Shown: positions 17,467-28,800 of the stretch, in pieces
How the letters are laid out: each line of letters begins with the position of its first letter
Numbering within the stretch: the stretch's first letter is position 1
NCBI RefSeq assembly: GCF_014197915.1
Contig: NZ_JACIGK010000012.1
Coordinates: 1-64,000, forward strand
DNA length: 64,000 nucleotides
Origin: Roseospira visakhapatnamensis
Lineage (GTDB): Bacteria; Pseudomonadota; Alphaproteobacteria; Rhodospirillales; Rhodospirillaceae
Direction of reading: 5' to 3'
Notes under the pieces: model-generated
What the model saw: only the letters and a program-made list of their open reading frames with translations
What the model was told of the DNA's origin: nothing
Databases searched by the model: none
Translations under genes and position numbers: made by a program

Positions 17467-18312
17467 ATGAGTTTCACCGGCACCGCGACCTACGTCGCCA
17501 CCGAGGATCTGGCGGTGGCGGTCAACGCCGCCGTCACCCTGCAACGTCCCTTGCTGGTCAAGGGCGAGCCCGGCACCGGCAAGACCGTGCTGGCGCAAGA
17601 GGTCGCCGATGCCCTCGGCCTGCCGCTGATCGCCTGGCACATCAAGTCGACCACCAAGGCTCAACACGGGCTGTATGAATACGATGCCGTCTCGCGGCTG
17701 CGGGATTCCCAGTTGGGCGACGCGCGGGTCCAGGACATCCGCAACTACATCAAGCGCGGCCGCATGTGGGATGCCTTCACCACCGGGGGCGGCGCGGTCC
17801 TGCTGATCGACGAGGTCGACAAGGCGGACATCGAGTTCCCCAACGACCTGTTGCTGGAACTGGACCGCATGGAGTTTCACGTCCACGAAACCGGGGAGAC
17901 CGTGCGCGCGGCGACCCGCCCGGTGGTCATCATCACGTCCAACAACGAGAAGGAATTGCCGGACGCCTTCCTGCGCCGCTGCTTCTTCCACTACATCAAG
18001 TTCCCCGACCAGGACACCATGCGGCAGATCATCGACGTGCACTTTCCGGACATCAAGGCCGAGTTGGTGCGCGACGCCCTGGGCGTCTTCTACGAGGTGC
18101 GCGAGGCGCCGGGCCTGAAGAAGAAGCCCTCCACCAGCGAACTGCTGGACTGGATCAAGTTGCTGATGGCCGACGACGTCTCGGCCGAGGCGTTGCGCGC
18201 CCACGACGTCAAGTCGGTGCTGCCGCCGCTGCACGGGGCGCTGCTGAAGAACGAGCAGGACGTGCACCTGCTGCAACGCCTGGCCTTCCTGGCCAAGCGC
18301 GAACGGCGGTAG
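17467..18312 (+). CDS. MoxR-family AAA+ ATPase
   Basis: A 281-residue AAA+ ATPase of the MoxR group. Walker A is GEPGTGKT (33-40), Walker B VLLIDEVD (111-118), sensor 1 is in VVIITSNNEKELPDAFLRRC, with the arginine finger region following. MoxR proteins act as chaperone-like ATPases that insert cofactors or remodel complexes, almost always with a von Willebrand factor A partner encoded next door. Here no VWA gene follows: the next gene converges on the other strand after 24 bp and encodes a MATE exporter. The length and the KSTTKAQHGLYEYDAV segment match the CoxD/YehL-like subgroup. The partner must lie elsewhere or be lost. Confidence 0.93.
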   Translation: MSFTGTATYVATEDLAVAVNAAVTLQRPLLVKGEPGTGKTVLAQEVADALGLPLIAWHIKSTTKAQHGLYEYDAVSRLRDSQLGDARVQDIRNYIKRGRMWDAFTTGGGAVLLIDEVDKADIEFPNDLLLELDRMEFHVHETGETVRAATRPVVIITSNNEKELPDAFLRRCFFHYIKFPDQDTMRQIIDVHFPDIKAELVRDALGVFYEVREAPGLKKKPSTSELLDWIKLLMADDVSAEALRAHDVKSVLPPLHGALLKNEQDVHLLQRLAFLAKRERR

Positions 18313-18336
18313 TGGTGGCGGTGGCGATGGCGGCGC

Positions 18337-19713
18337 CTAGACCTTCGGGTCCAGTGGCCGCCGCGCGATGAGGGCGAAGCGGGTGGCCATCGCCACCAGG
18401 GACACCACGCTGGCCAGGGCGATCGCCTGATAGACCCCGGCCAGTCCCTGACCGCCGGGGAAGGTCAGCAACGCCGCCGCCGGGATCAGGATCAGCCAGT
18501 AGCTGACGACGTGAAAGCTGGTGGGGACCCAGGTGTCGCCCCGGCCCCGGCAGGCGTGGTTCATCACCGACTGGCCGCCGTCGAACATCAGGGCCAGGGC
18601 CGCCCAGCCCATCATGGGCGCGGCGCCGGCGATCACCGTCGGGTCGGTGGTGAACACCCGGACCAGGGTCTCGGGCATGACCACGTAGAAGATGGCGGCC
18701 GATCCGGTGACCAGGGAGGCCAGCGCCAGCCCGATCCAGCCGGCCAGCCACAGGCCGCGCGCGTCGCCCCGTCCCCAGGCGTTGCCCACCCGCACCTGCG
18801 TCGCGGCGGCGATGCCGAAGGCGACCATGAAGGGCAGCAAGAGGAACTGGAACAGCACGCCGTGCATGGCCAGGGCCAGCGCCCCCAGCATTCCCACCAG
18901 CAGGGTGACGACACTGAACGCGCCGGCCTCCAGGCCAGAGGACAACCCGGCCGAGTAGCCCGTCCGTCGCAGGGGCGCGGCGGCGGCCCAGCCGCCGCCG
19001 GCCCGGCCGGCGAGTCCCAGGGCGACGCGGTCCTTCAGGCCGAACCGCACGTAAAGCCCCACCCCGGCGGCCAGCAGCGCGGCGTTCAGCACCGTGGCGA
19101 TGGCGCAGCCGATGGCGCCCAGGGCCGGGATGGGGCCCCACCCGAACACGAACACGATGTTGAACGCCAGGTTGGACAGGTTGGCCAGCAGCACCGTCAC
19201 CATGCCGACCGAGGGGCGCTGGATGGACTCCAGGAACGTGGCGCTGACCAGGAACAGGGCAATCGCCGGCAAGGCCAGCGCCAGGACCCCGGTCACGACG
19301 CCACTGCGCGCGGCGATCTCCGGACTCTGGCCGGTCCACAGGAGCATCGGCTCGGCGAACTGCAGCAGGACGCACAGGCCCGTCCCGACCAGCAGGCCGT
19401 ATATCAGGCCCTGGCGCCAGATCGGTCCCAGGCTCGACAGGTCGCCGGCCCCGAAGGCTCTCGCGGTCAGCACCGGCACGCCCAGCAACAGGCCGGCCAT
19501 GGTGGCGAACAGGCTTTCGTAGAGCGCCGTGGCCAGCACATAGTCGGCCAGCGCCTCGGCGCCGGCGCGCCCCAGGACGACCACGTCCATGGCGGCCAGC
19601 CCCATCATGCCGACCCGGGACATGACCACCGGCGTGGCAAGCTTCAGGGTGCGCAGCACGTGGCGACGCAGGGAGGCATCCGGCCCGTCGGGCCGGGGCG
19701 TGAGGTGGCGCAT
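18337..19713 (-). CDS. MATE family multidrug/toxin efflux transporter
   Basis: A 458-residue polytopic membrane protein with about twelve TM helices in two homologous halves. The first half opens with LKLATPVVMSRVGMMGLAAMDVVVLGRAG and the second with GLSSGLEAGAFSVVTLLVG, both typical MATE repeats. MATE proteins export cationic drugs, metabolites or dyes by Na+ or H+ antiport. The group within MATE looks like the NorM branch, but the ion and substrates cannot be inferred. No regulator is adjacent; the divergent neighbour encodes a TPR protein. Confidence 0.95.
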   Translation of the reverse strand: MRHLTPRPDGPDASLRRHVLRTLKLATPVVMSRVGMMGLAAMDVVVLGRAGAEALADYVLATALYESLFATMAGLLLGVPVLTARAFGAGDLSSLGPIWRQGLIYGLLVGTGLCVLLQFAEPMLLWTGQSPEIAARSGVVTGVLALALPAIALFLVSATFLESIQRPSVGMVTVLLANLSNLAFNIVFVFGWGPIPALGAIGCAIATVLNAALLAAGVGLYVRFGLKDRVALGLAGRAGGGWAAAAPLRRTGYSAGLSSGLEAGAFSVVTLLVGMLGALALAMHGVLFQFLLLPFMVAFGIAAATQVRVGNAWGRGDARGLWLAGWIGLALASLVTGSAAIFYVVMPETLVRVFTTDPTVIAGAAPMMGWAALALMFDGGQSVMNHACRGRGDTWVPTSFHVVSYWLILIPAAALLTFPGGQGLAGVYQAIALASVVSLVAMATRFALIARRPLDPKV

Positions 19714-19913
19714 GAAGGGGGCCTCGCGGGATCGGTCGACCGCCGCCCGGTCGCCGAGGGATGGTGGCGGGCGGTCCAGGGCCGATGCTTCGGAAAAAGG
19801 GTGCTTGACTTGCGGATGGCGACGCGGACGCTATGGGGGCGTACCCGGTCTGGCAAGGGCAAAATATGGGGCCGGATGGATCCGGCGGGTGATGCGCGCG
19901 GCGGGAGGACCCG

Positions 19914-20549
19914 ATGATGGGCATGGACAAGGAGGCGGATGACGGTGGCGCGGCGGCGGCCCGGACCGCGTTCGCCCATGCCCTGCATGCCTGGCGCGAC
20001 GGCGACCTGCAGACCGCCGCCGCGCTGTGTCGCGACCTGAGCCGCGCCGACCCCTTGAACGCCGATGCCTGGACCCTGCTCGCCCGGGTGGCGCTGGCCT
20101 GGCGGCGCCCAAGGGAGGCCCTGGAGTTGTGCGGCCGCGCCCTGGTGGCCGATCCGGCCCACCCCGAGGCGCTGGTCGCCCTGGGCGCGGTGCTGGGGGC
20201 CATGGCGGCGCTGGACCCGGCCCTGATCGCCGCGCGCCGGGCCACGCATGCGCGGCCCGATGGCCCCGAGGGCTGGCACCAGCGGGCCGAGGTGGCGCGG
20301 CTGGCCGGCCTGGGTGACGAATCGGTGGCGGCGGCGCGGCGCGTGGTGGCGCTGCGGCCGGATGCCGTGACCGCCTGGAGCGGCCTGGGGACCGCGCTGG
20401 CCGAGCAGGGCGAGGTCATCGCCGCCGGCCATGCCCTGGCCCGCGCCTGCCGGCTGGCGCCCCGGGACCGGACCGCGCGGGCGCGCCTGCGGGCGCTCGT
20501 CGAGATGCGCCGGGCCCAGGGGGAGGTGGCTCCGGCGGCGGATCGATGA
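19914..20549 (+). CDS. Tetratricopeptide-repeat protein
   Basis: A soluble 211-residue protein made almost wholly of TPR-like helix pairs between residues 18 and 190, with the characteristic W-x-x-L-G/A, A-x-x-x-A and P-x-x positions recurring every 34 residues (for example DAWTLLARVALAWRRPREAL, EALVALGAVLGAM). TPR arrays mediate protein contacts, so the partner is unknown. A GGGAGGA site precedes the start; the next ATG (19917) is equally possible. The stop codon lies inside a perfect 22-bp tandem duplication, so the C-terminus may have changed recently. Confidence 0.85.
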   Translation: MMGMDKEADDGGAAAARTAFAHALHAWRDGDLQTAAALCRDLSRADPLNADAWTLLARVALAWRRPREALELCGRALVADPAHPEALVALGAVLGAMAALDPALIAARRATHARPDGPEGWHQRAEVARLAGLGDESVAAARRVVALRPDAVTAWSGLGTALAEQGEVIAAGHALARACRLAPRDRTARARLRALVEMRRAQGEVAPAADR

Positions 20550-20572
20550 TGCTCCGGCGGCGGATCGATGAT
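20529..20572 (+). repeat. Perfect 22-bp tandem duplication across a stop codon
   Basis: Units at 20529-20550 and 20551-20572 are identical. The TGA of the TPR gene (20547-20549) lies in the first unit, so the second unit is a non-coding copy of the gene end. The perfect identity suggests a recent slippage event. Confidence 0.97.
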
Positions 20573-20617
20573 GATGTCTGGCCGCCCCTTCGTGTCACCG
20601 CCCCACCGACACCCCGG

Positions 20618-21451
20618 TCAGCCCACCGCCGTGTCCAGGCCCATCACGAAGTCCGCCACGGCGGCGTTGAAGGCCGACGCTTCCTCATAGAACGGCATGT
20701 GGCCGCTCTGCTCGAAGACCACGGTTCGGGCGCCGGGGATCCGCTCGCCCACATAGGCGCTGCCCTGCCACGGGAACACCTTGGACTGACGGCCGACGCA
20801 GACCAGGGCGGGCAGGTCGATGCGTGGCAACAGGTCGCGCCAGTCCAGGTGCGTGTGGTCGGCCATGATCTCGGCGCGCACGGCGGGCGGGCACTTGTCG
20901 ATTTCGCGCGCCAGGGTCTCGATTTCCGCGTCGGTGGCCTGGTAGACGTCGCCCAGGCAGCCGCGCACCAGCCCACGGGCCACCGCCGGCGCGTCGTATT
21001 CCAGGCGCGTGGACAGAATGGCCAGGGCCTCGGCATCATAGCAGCCAGGCTGCCCCCACCGCCACGTCTCGGAGTAGTACTGGCGGGGAGACTGATCGAC
21101 GCTGACGTGTCCAGCGAGATGGGCCGTGCCGAACAGGTCCACGTAGCTCCAGGCGACGGCGGCCCCCATGGACCAGCCGAGCAGGACCACCCCCTCAAGC
21201 TCCAAAACGTCGATCAGCGCCTTCATGTCGGCGGCATAGCGGGCGATCCGGTGGCCCCAGGCCACGTCGGATGAGTCACCGTGGGCGCGCAGGTCGGGGG
21301 TGATGACCCGGCAGACACGGGCCAAGTCCTCGACGTTGCGATCGAAGAAACGGTGCGAACAGCCCCACCCGGGCATCATGATCAGCGGGCGGCCCTGGCC
21401 ACGCTCCTGATAGAAAAGGTCGGCGCCATCGGCGGTACGCATGGTGGGCAT
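20618..21451 (-). CDS. Alpha/beta hydrolase
   Basis: A 277-residue single-domain alpha/beta-hydrolase. The oxyanion region is MMPGWGCSHRFFD, the nucleophile elbow is G-W-S-M-G, an Asp follows the sixth strand region, and the His is in QSGHMPFYEE. The first strand motif PDLRAHGDSS is standard. Such proteins cover esterases, haloperoxidase-like enzymes, dienelactone and meta-cleavage hydrolases; nothing in the pocket fixes the substrate. The ATG at 21451 is chosen because GGGAGTCCTCC precedes it and the fold starts directly. No operon partner: the TPR gene converges and topA lies 300 bp upstream. Confidence 0.92.
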   Translation of the reverse strand: MPTMRTADGADLFYQERGQGRPLIMMPGWGCSHRFFDRNVEDLARVCRVITPDLRAHGDSSDVAWGHRIARYAADMKALIDVLELEGVVLLGWSMGAAVAWSYVDLFGTAHLAGHVSVDQSPRQYYSETWRWGQPGCYDAEALAILSTRLEYDAPAVARGLVRGCLGDVYQATDAEIETLAREIDKCPPAVRAEIMADHTHLDWRDLLPRIDLPALVCVGRQSKVFPWQGSAYVGERIPGARTVVFEQSGHMPFYEEASAFNAAVADFVMGLDTAVG

Positions 21452-21751
21452 GGAGGACTCCCGGACCGAGAACACGTCGTGTCGCACCCGACACCCACGC
21501 CCCGGGCCCGGAGGCTCCGCCTATCACACGGTTGGGATGCCTTGGGGGCGGACGCACGGCGCGCCGGCGCGGCGGTAAGCCCGGGATCGGACGCGCCAGA
21601 CCCGGGGACACGGGGAACACTCTACCGTGGTGTATGCAAAGCCGCCGTGAAAAGTGTCATTGACACGGGATCTGAGTCGACAGGGGAGAGGCGCCGGAGG
21701 CTCGGGCCCGACGGCACGGATCGATCCGGCCGGTCACCGGCGTCACAGGTC
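21452..21751. other. Gene-free spacer with a perfect GTGTCA-T-TGACAC palindrome
   Basis: This 300-bp spacer lies between topA (stop) and the alpha/beta hydrolase (start), both minus strand. It holds GTGTCATTGACAC at 21654-21666, a 13-bp palindrome with six-base arms that looks like a dimeric operator about 200 bp before the hydrolase start. No RNA or ORF is supported. Confidence 0.5.
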
Positions 21752-24529
<2,778 letters not shown>

Positions 24530-24611
24530 GGCGTGAGACAGTTCCTTTTTTCCCGTCCGGCCTGATGTATCCGGCCCGATGTTCCGGCCCGACCTGTCCG
24601 TCCGGGCGTGC

Positions 24612-25754
24612 TCAGGGGCTCGCCAGCAGGGCCACGCGTCCACCGGAGAAACGCTCCAGGCGGCCGGCCAGATCCAGTTCCAGCAGCACGGTCGCCACGA
24701 CGGCCACGGACAATTGGCACTCGCGGATGATTTCGTCAACCGTCACCGGGGTGGGACCCAGCGCCCGCAGCACGGTATCGCGCGCCTGGGCGAGGTCGGA
24801 CTCCGACGGGGGCTCCGCCGTGCCGGCGCGGAAGGGATGGCTTTCCGGTTCGGCCAGGGGTGCCCGCAGGCGATCGTCCAGCACCCGCAGCACATCGTCG
24901 GCGGTTTCCGTCAGGACCGCGCCGTCGCGCAGCAGCCGGTTGGGGCCGGCCGCCCGCGAGTCGAGCGGCGAACCGGGGACCGCGAACACCTCGCGGCCCT
25001 GCTCGCCGGCCAGCCGGGCGGTGATCAGCGAGCCGGAGCGCGTCGCCCCTTCCACCACCACCACGCCCAGCGCCAGGCCGGAGATGATGCGGTTGCGGCG
25101 CGGGAAGTGGCGGGCCTGGGGCGTCTCGCCCAGGGGCATCTCCGACAGCACCAGGCCCTGGGCCACCAGGTCCTCGTAAAGGCTTTCGTTCTCCTGCGGA
25201 TAGATGACGTCCACCCCGCCGGCCAGAACGGCGGCCGTGCCGTGCTCCAGGGCTCCCTCGTGGGCGGCGGTGTCGATCCCCCGGGCCATGCCCGAGACCA
25301 CCAGCAGGTCGGCCCGCGCCAGCTCCCGGGCGAGGCGGTGGGCCATCTTGCGGCCGTTCAGGGAGGCGTTGCGCGCGCCCACGATGGACACCGTCGGGCG
25401 TGCCAGCAACGAGAGGTGTCCGCGCGCGAACAGGAACGGCGGGCTGTCGTCCACGGGCGCGAGGACGCGGGGATAGGCGGCCTCGCCATGGGCGATCACC
25501 TGCACACCGGCGCGGGCCAGGGCCGCCAGTTCGCGCTCGGCGGCGGCGCGCGAGCATACCCGCAACGCCTTTTGCCGGCCACCGCGCCGGGCCAGTTCGG
25601 GTACCGCCTCCAGGGCCGCCGCCGCCGTGCCGTACTGGCGCAGCAGCCGATGAAAGGTGACCGGTCCCACGTTCTCGCTGCGGATCAGGCGCAGCCGGTC
25701 GAGACGCTCGGCGTCGGTGAGGGACGGGGACGGCGGGGAAGACAAGGGCACCAT
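24612..25754 (-). CDS. dprA: DNA-processing protein DprA
   Basis: A 380-residue DprA/Smf protein, which loads RecA onto incoming single-stranded DNA during natural transformation and also acts in general recombination. An N-terminal SAM-like helical region (20-70) precedes a Rossmann-like core with SIVGARNASLNG, VVSGMARGIDTAAHEGAL, SEMPLGETP and FPRRNRIISGLA. A C-terminal winged-helix (DLAQARDTVLRALGPTPVT) follows. The ATG at 25754 is used; there is no strong ribosome site, and an upstream in-frame start would add 17 residues. It lies between the NAD-GDH gene and topA on one strand, with a 13-bp hairpin just upstream. Confidence 0.95.
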   Translation of the reverse strand: MVPLSSPPSPSLTDAERLDRLRLIRSENVGPVTFHRLLRQYGTAAAALEAVPELARRGGRQKALRVCSRAAAERELAALARAGVQVIAHGEAAYPRVLAPVDDSPPFLFARGHLSLLARPTVSIVGARNASLNGRKMAHRLARELARADLLVVSGMARGIDTAAHEGALEHGTAAVLAGGVDVIYPQENESLYEDLVAQGLVLSEMPLGETPQARHFPRRNRIISGLALGVVVVEGATRSGSLITARLAGEQGREVFAVPGSPLDSRAAGPNRLLRDGAVLTETADDVLRVLDDRLRAPLAEPESHPFRAGTAEPPSESDLAQARDTVLRALGPTPVTVDEIIRECQLSVAVVATVLLELDLAGRLERFSGGRVALLASP

Positions 25755-25794
25755 GGTGAGGGTCGAGTCCAGGATTCGGAAACGCGCACCTTGC

Positions 25795-25828
25795 CCGTGA
25801 AACAACTAAAGCGCAAGTTGTTTCACGG
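25795..25828 (-). terminator. Perfect 13-bp stem hairpin between NAD-GDH and dprA
   Basis: Arms at 25795-25807 and 25816-25828 are perfect reverse complements (13 bp) around an 8-base loop. On the minus strand it lies 45 bases after the NAD-GDH stop and 40 before the dprA start, so it may end or attenuate transcription. There is no U-run after it, so Rho-independent termination is not certain; a dispersed palindrome is the alternative. Confidence 0.6.
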
Positions 25829-25872
25829 ACGGATCGGCGACCGACCCCCGTCCGGTCGCCGTTGATGTCCCC

Positions 25873-28800
25873 CTACAAGCCCGCCATGGCGCGGAACTGG
25901 CGGCTGGCGACGGTCAGCATGGCCAGATCCACACCCGAGGAGGCGCCCCGCAGTTCATTCAGCAACTGGGAGGCCCGCTCCACGGTGATCGGGTTGGTGT
26001 CCACCCAGGCGGCCAGGGCGGCGTCGGGGTCGTCCAGGTGTTCCCCGTGCTCGATCACCCTCAAGGTGATTTGGCGCTGGTGGCTGTACAACTCCTCGGC
26101 CACCGCCGACAACGCCAGCTTGTGCCAGTGACCGCCGCGATCCAGCCCGTCCGCCATGTGCCGCAGCCAGTCCAGGCCGAGGCGCGTGCCGATGGCGAAG
26201 TAGAGCCGGGCCACGATCTCCATGGGCAGGTCCTGGGCGGCGCCGATGCGCACGATGTCGCCGGCCGCGCCCATGACCATCAGGCAGGCGATCCCGGCGG
26301 CCAGGGGCTCGGGCACGCCGACCTCCACCCACTCGGCCATGCGCGCGCGGGCCGGGGCCAGGGTTTCCTCGGTGGCCAGTTCGTCCAGATTGGCCGACAG
26401 CAGTTGCACGCCGGGCGCCATCTCGGTGACCGTGGCCGACACGTCCAGGGGCCAGGTTCCGAGTCGCAGCATCCACTGGGTCTGCCGGCCGACCAGGCGG
26501 TTGACCTCCTGCAACAGGTCCAGTTGCACGCCGGCGGGAACGGTGCCGTCCAGGGTCTCGATGGACGACCAAAGGTCGCGCAGGCCATAGACCTCGCGGA
26601 CCACCATGTAGGCCCGGGCGATGTCGGCGGCGCGCATGCCGGTCTTTTCCATCATCTCGGTGACGAAGGCGGCGCCGACGCGGTTGATCATGGAGTTGGC
26701 CACGTAGGTGGCGATGATCTCGCGGCGCAGCCGGTGGCGGCCGATCTGCTCGCGGAAGCGGGTCTGCACGGCGGTGGGGAAGTACTGCGCCATGGTGTTG
26801 CTCAGAACCGGCTCCTCCGTCAGGTCCGACTCCAGCACCTCGTCGAAGATCCAGAGCTTGCCGTAGGCTACCACCACCGCCAGTTCCGGCCGGGTCAGGC
26901 CGCGCCCGGCGGCGTTGCGCTCGGCGATCTCCTCGTCGTCGGGCAGGAACTCGACGGCCCGGTTCAGGCGGCCCATGCGCTCCAGCGACCGCATCAGCCG
27001 CGACTGGTGGTCCAGGACCTCCACAGAGTACCGTTCCAGCATCGAGATCGCCTGCGTCTGCAGGTAGTTGTCCCGCAACACCAGGGCCGCGACCTCGTCG
27101 GTCATCTCCCCCAGGATCTGGTTGCGCTGTTTTTCGGTCAGGTCGCCGGCCTCGACGATGTCGTCGAGCAGGATCTTGATGTTGACCTCATGGTCGGAGC
27201 AGTCCACGCCCGCCGAGTTATCCACTGCGTCGGTGTTGATGCGCCCGCCCCGGGCGGCGAACTCGATGCGCCCGCGCTGGGTGACGCCCAGGTTGGCGCC
27301 CTCGCCGACGACCCGGGCCCGCACCTCGCGGGCATCCACGCGCAAGGCGTCGTTGGCGCGGTCGCCCACCTGAGGATGGGTTTCGTGGCTGGCCTTGATG
27401 AAGGTGCCGATGCCGCCGAACCACAGCAGGTCCACCTCCAGGCGGAGCAGGGCGCGGATCACCTCGTCCGGGGTGAGTTCGTCCTGGCGGACGCCCAGCA
27501 GGGTCTTGATCTGCGGCGTCAGGGTGACCCGCTTGGCGCGGCGGCTGAACACCCGCCCGCCCTCGGACAGGGCCGCGGTGTCGTAGTCCGTCCAGGACGA
27601 ACGCGGCAGGTCGAACAGCCGCTTGCGTTCGGTCCAACTGGTCTCCGGGTCGGGATCGGGATCGATGAAAATGTTTAGGTGGTTGAACGCGCCCACCATG
27701 CGGATGAAGCGTGACAACAGCATGCCGTTGCCGAACACGTCGCCGCCCATGTCGCCGACGCCGACGACGGTGAACGGCTGGGTCTGGGTGTTGTGCCCCA
27801 TCTCGCGGAAGTGGCGCTTGACGGCCTCCCAGGCGCCGCGCGCGGTGATGCCCATGACCTTGTGGTCGTAGCCGTTCGACCCGCCCGAGGCGAAGGCGTC
27901 GCGCAGCCAGAAGCCGTACTCCGCCGAGACCGCGTTGGCGATGTCGGAGAACGCGGCGGTGCCCTTGTCGGCCGCCACCACCAGATAGGGGTCGTCGCCA
28001 TCGCGGCGGCGCACGCGCGGCGGCGGCAGCACCTCGGTGCCCCGCAGGTTGTCGGTGATGTCCAGCAGCCCGCGCATGAAGGTCTGGTAGCAGGCGATGC
28101 CCTCGGCCTGCTGGGCCTCGCGGCCGGCATCCGGCGGCGGCGGGTGCTTGACCACGAAGCCGCCCTTGGAGCCCACGGGCACGATGACCGCGTTCTTGAC
28201 CATCTGCGCCTTCATCAGCCCCAGCACCTCGGTGCGGAAGTCCTCGCGCCGGTCGGACCAGCGGATGCCGCCGCGCGCCACCTTGCCGCCGCGCAGGTGG
28301 ATGGCCTCGACCCGGGGTGAGTAGACGAACACCTCCACCCAGGGGCGCGGCAGCGGCAGGCCCTTGACCGCGCCGCTGTCCAGCTTGAGCGACAGCCAGG
28401 GTTTCGGGCCGCCCCGGTCGTCCCGCTGGAAGTGGTTGGTGCGCAGCGTCGAGCGGATCAGGTTGAGGAAGCGGCGCAGGATGCGGTCCTCGTCCGGATT
28501 GGTGACCGCGTTCAGGTCCTCCTGGATGGCCGACTTGATGCGACCCTCGGCGGGGTTGGCGTCCGGATCGTGCGCGGGATCGTGGTCGGGGTCGAAGCGG
28601 GCCTCGAACAGCGAGATGAGCGCCGCCGTGATGCCCGGATGGCGGGCCAGGGCCTGTTCGATGTAGCTCTGGCTGAAGGTGAACGCCGCCTGCCGCAGGT
28701 AGCGGGCGTAGGCCCGCAGCACCGTGACCTGGCGCCAGTCCAGCCCGGCCTCGACGATCAGCCGGTTGAGGCCGTCGTTCTCCAGCGTGCCGGCCCAGAT

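Noticed and set aside
16494-18336. Defence island around the Cys/His protein and MoxR
   Set aside because: No nuclease, methylase, or other defence gene; the flanks are ordinary metabolism and transport.
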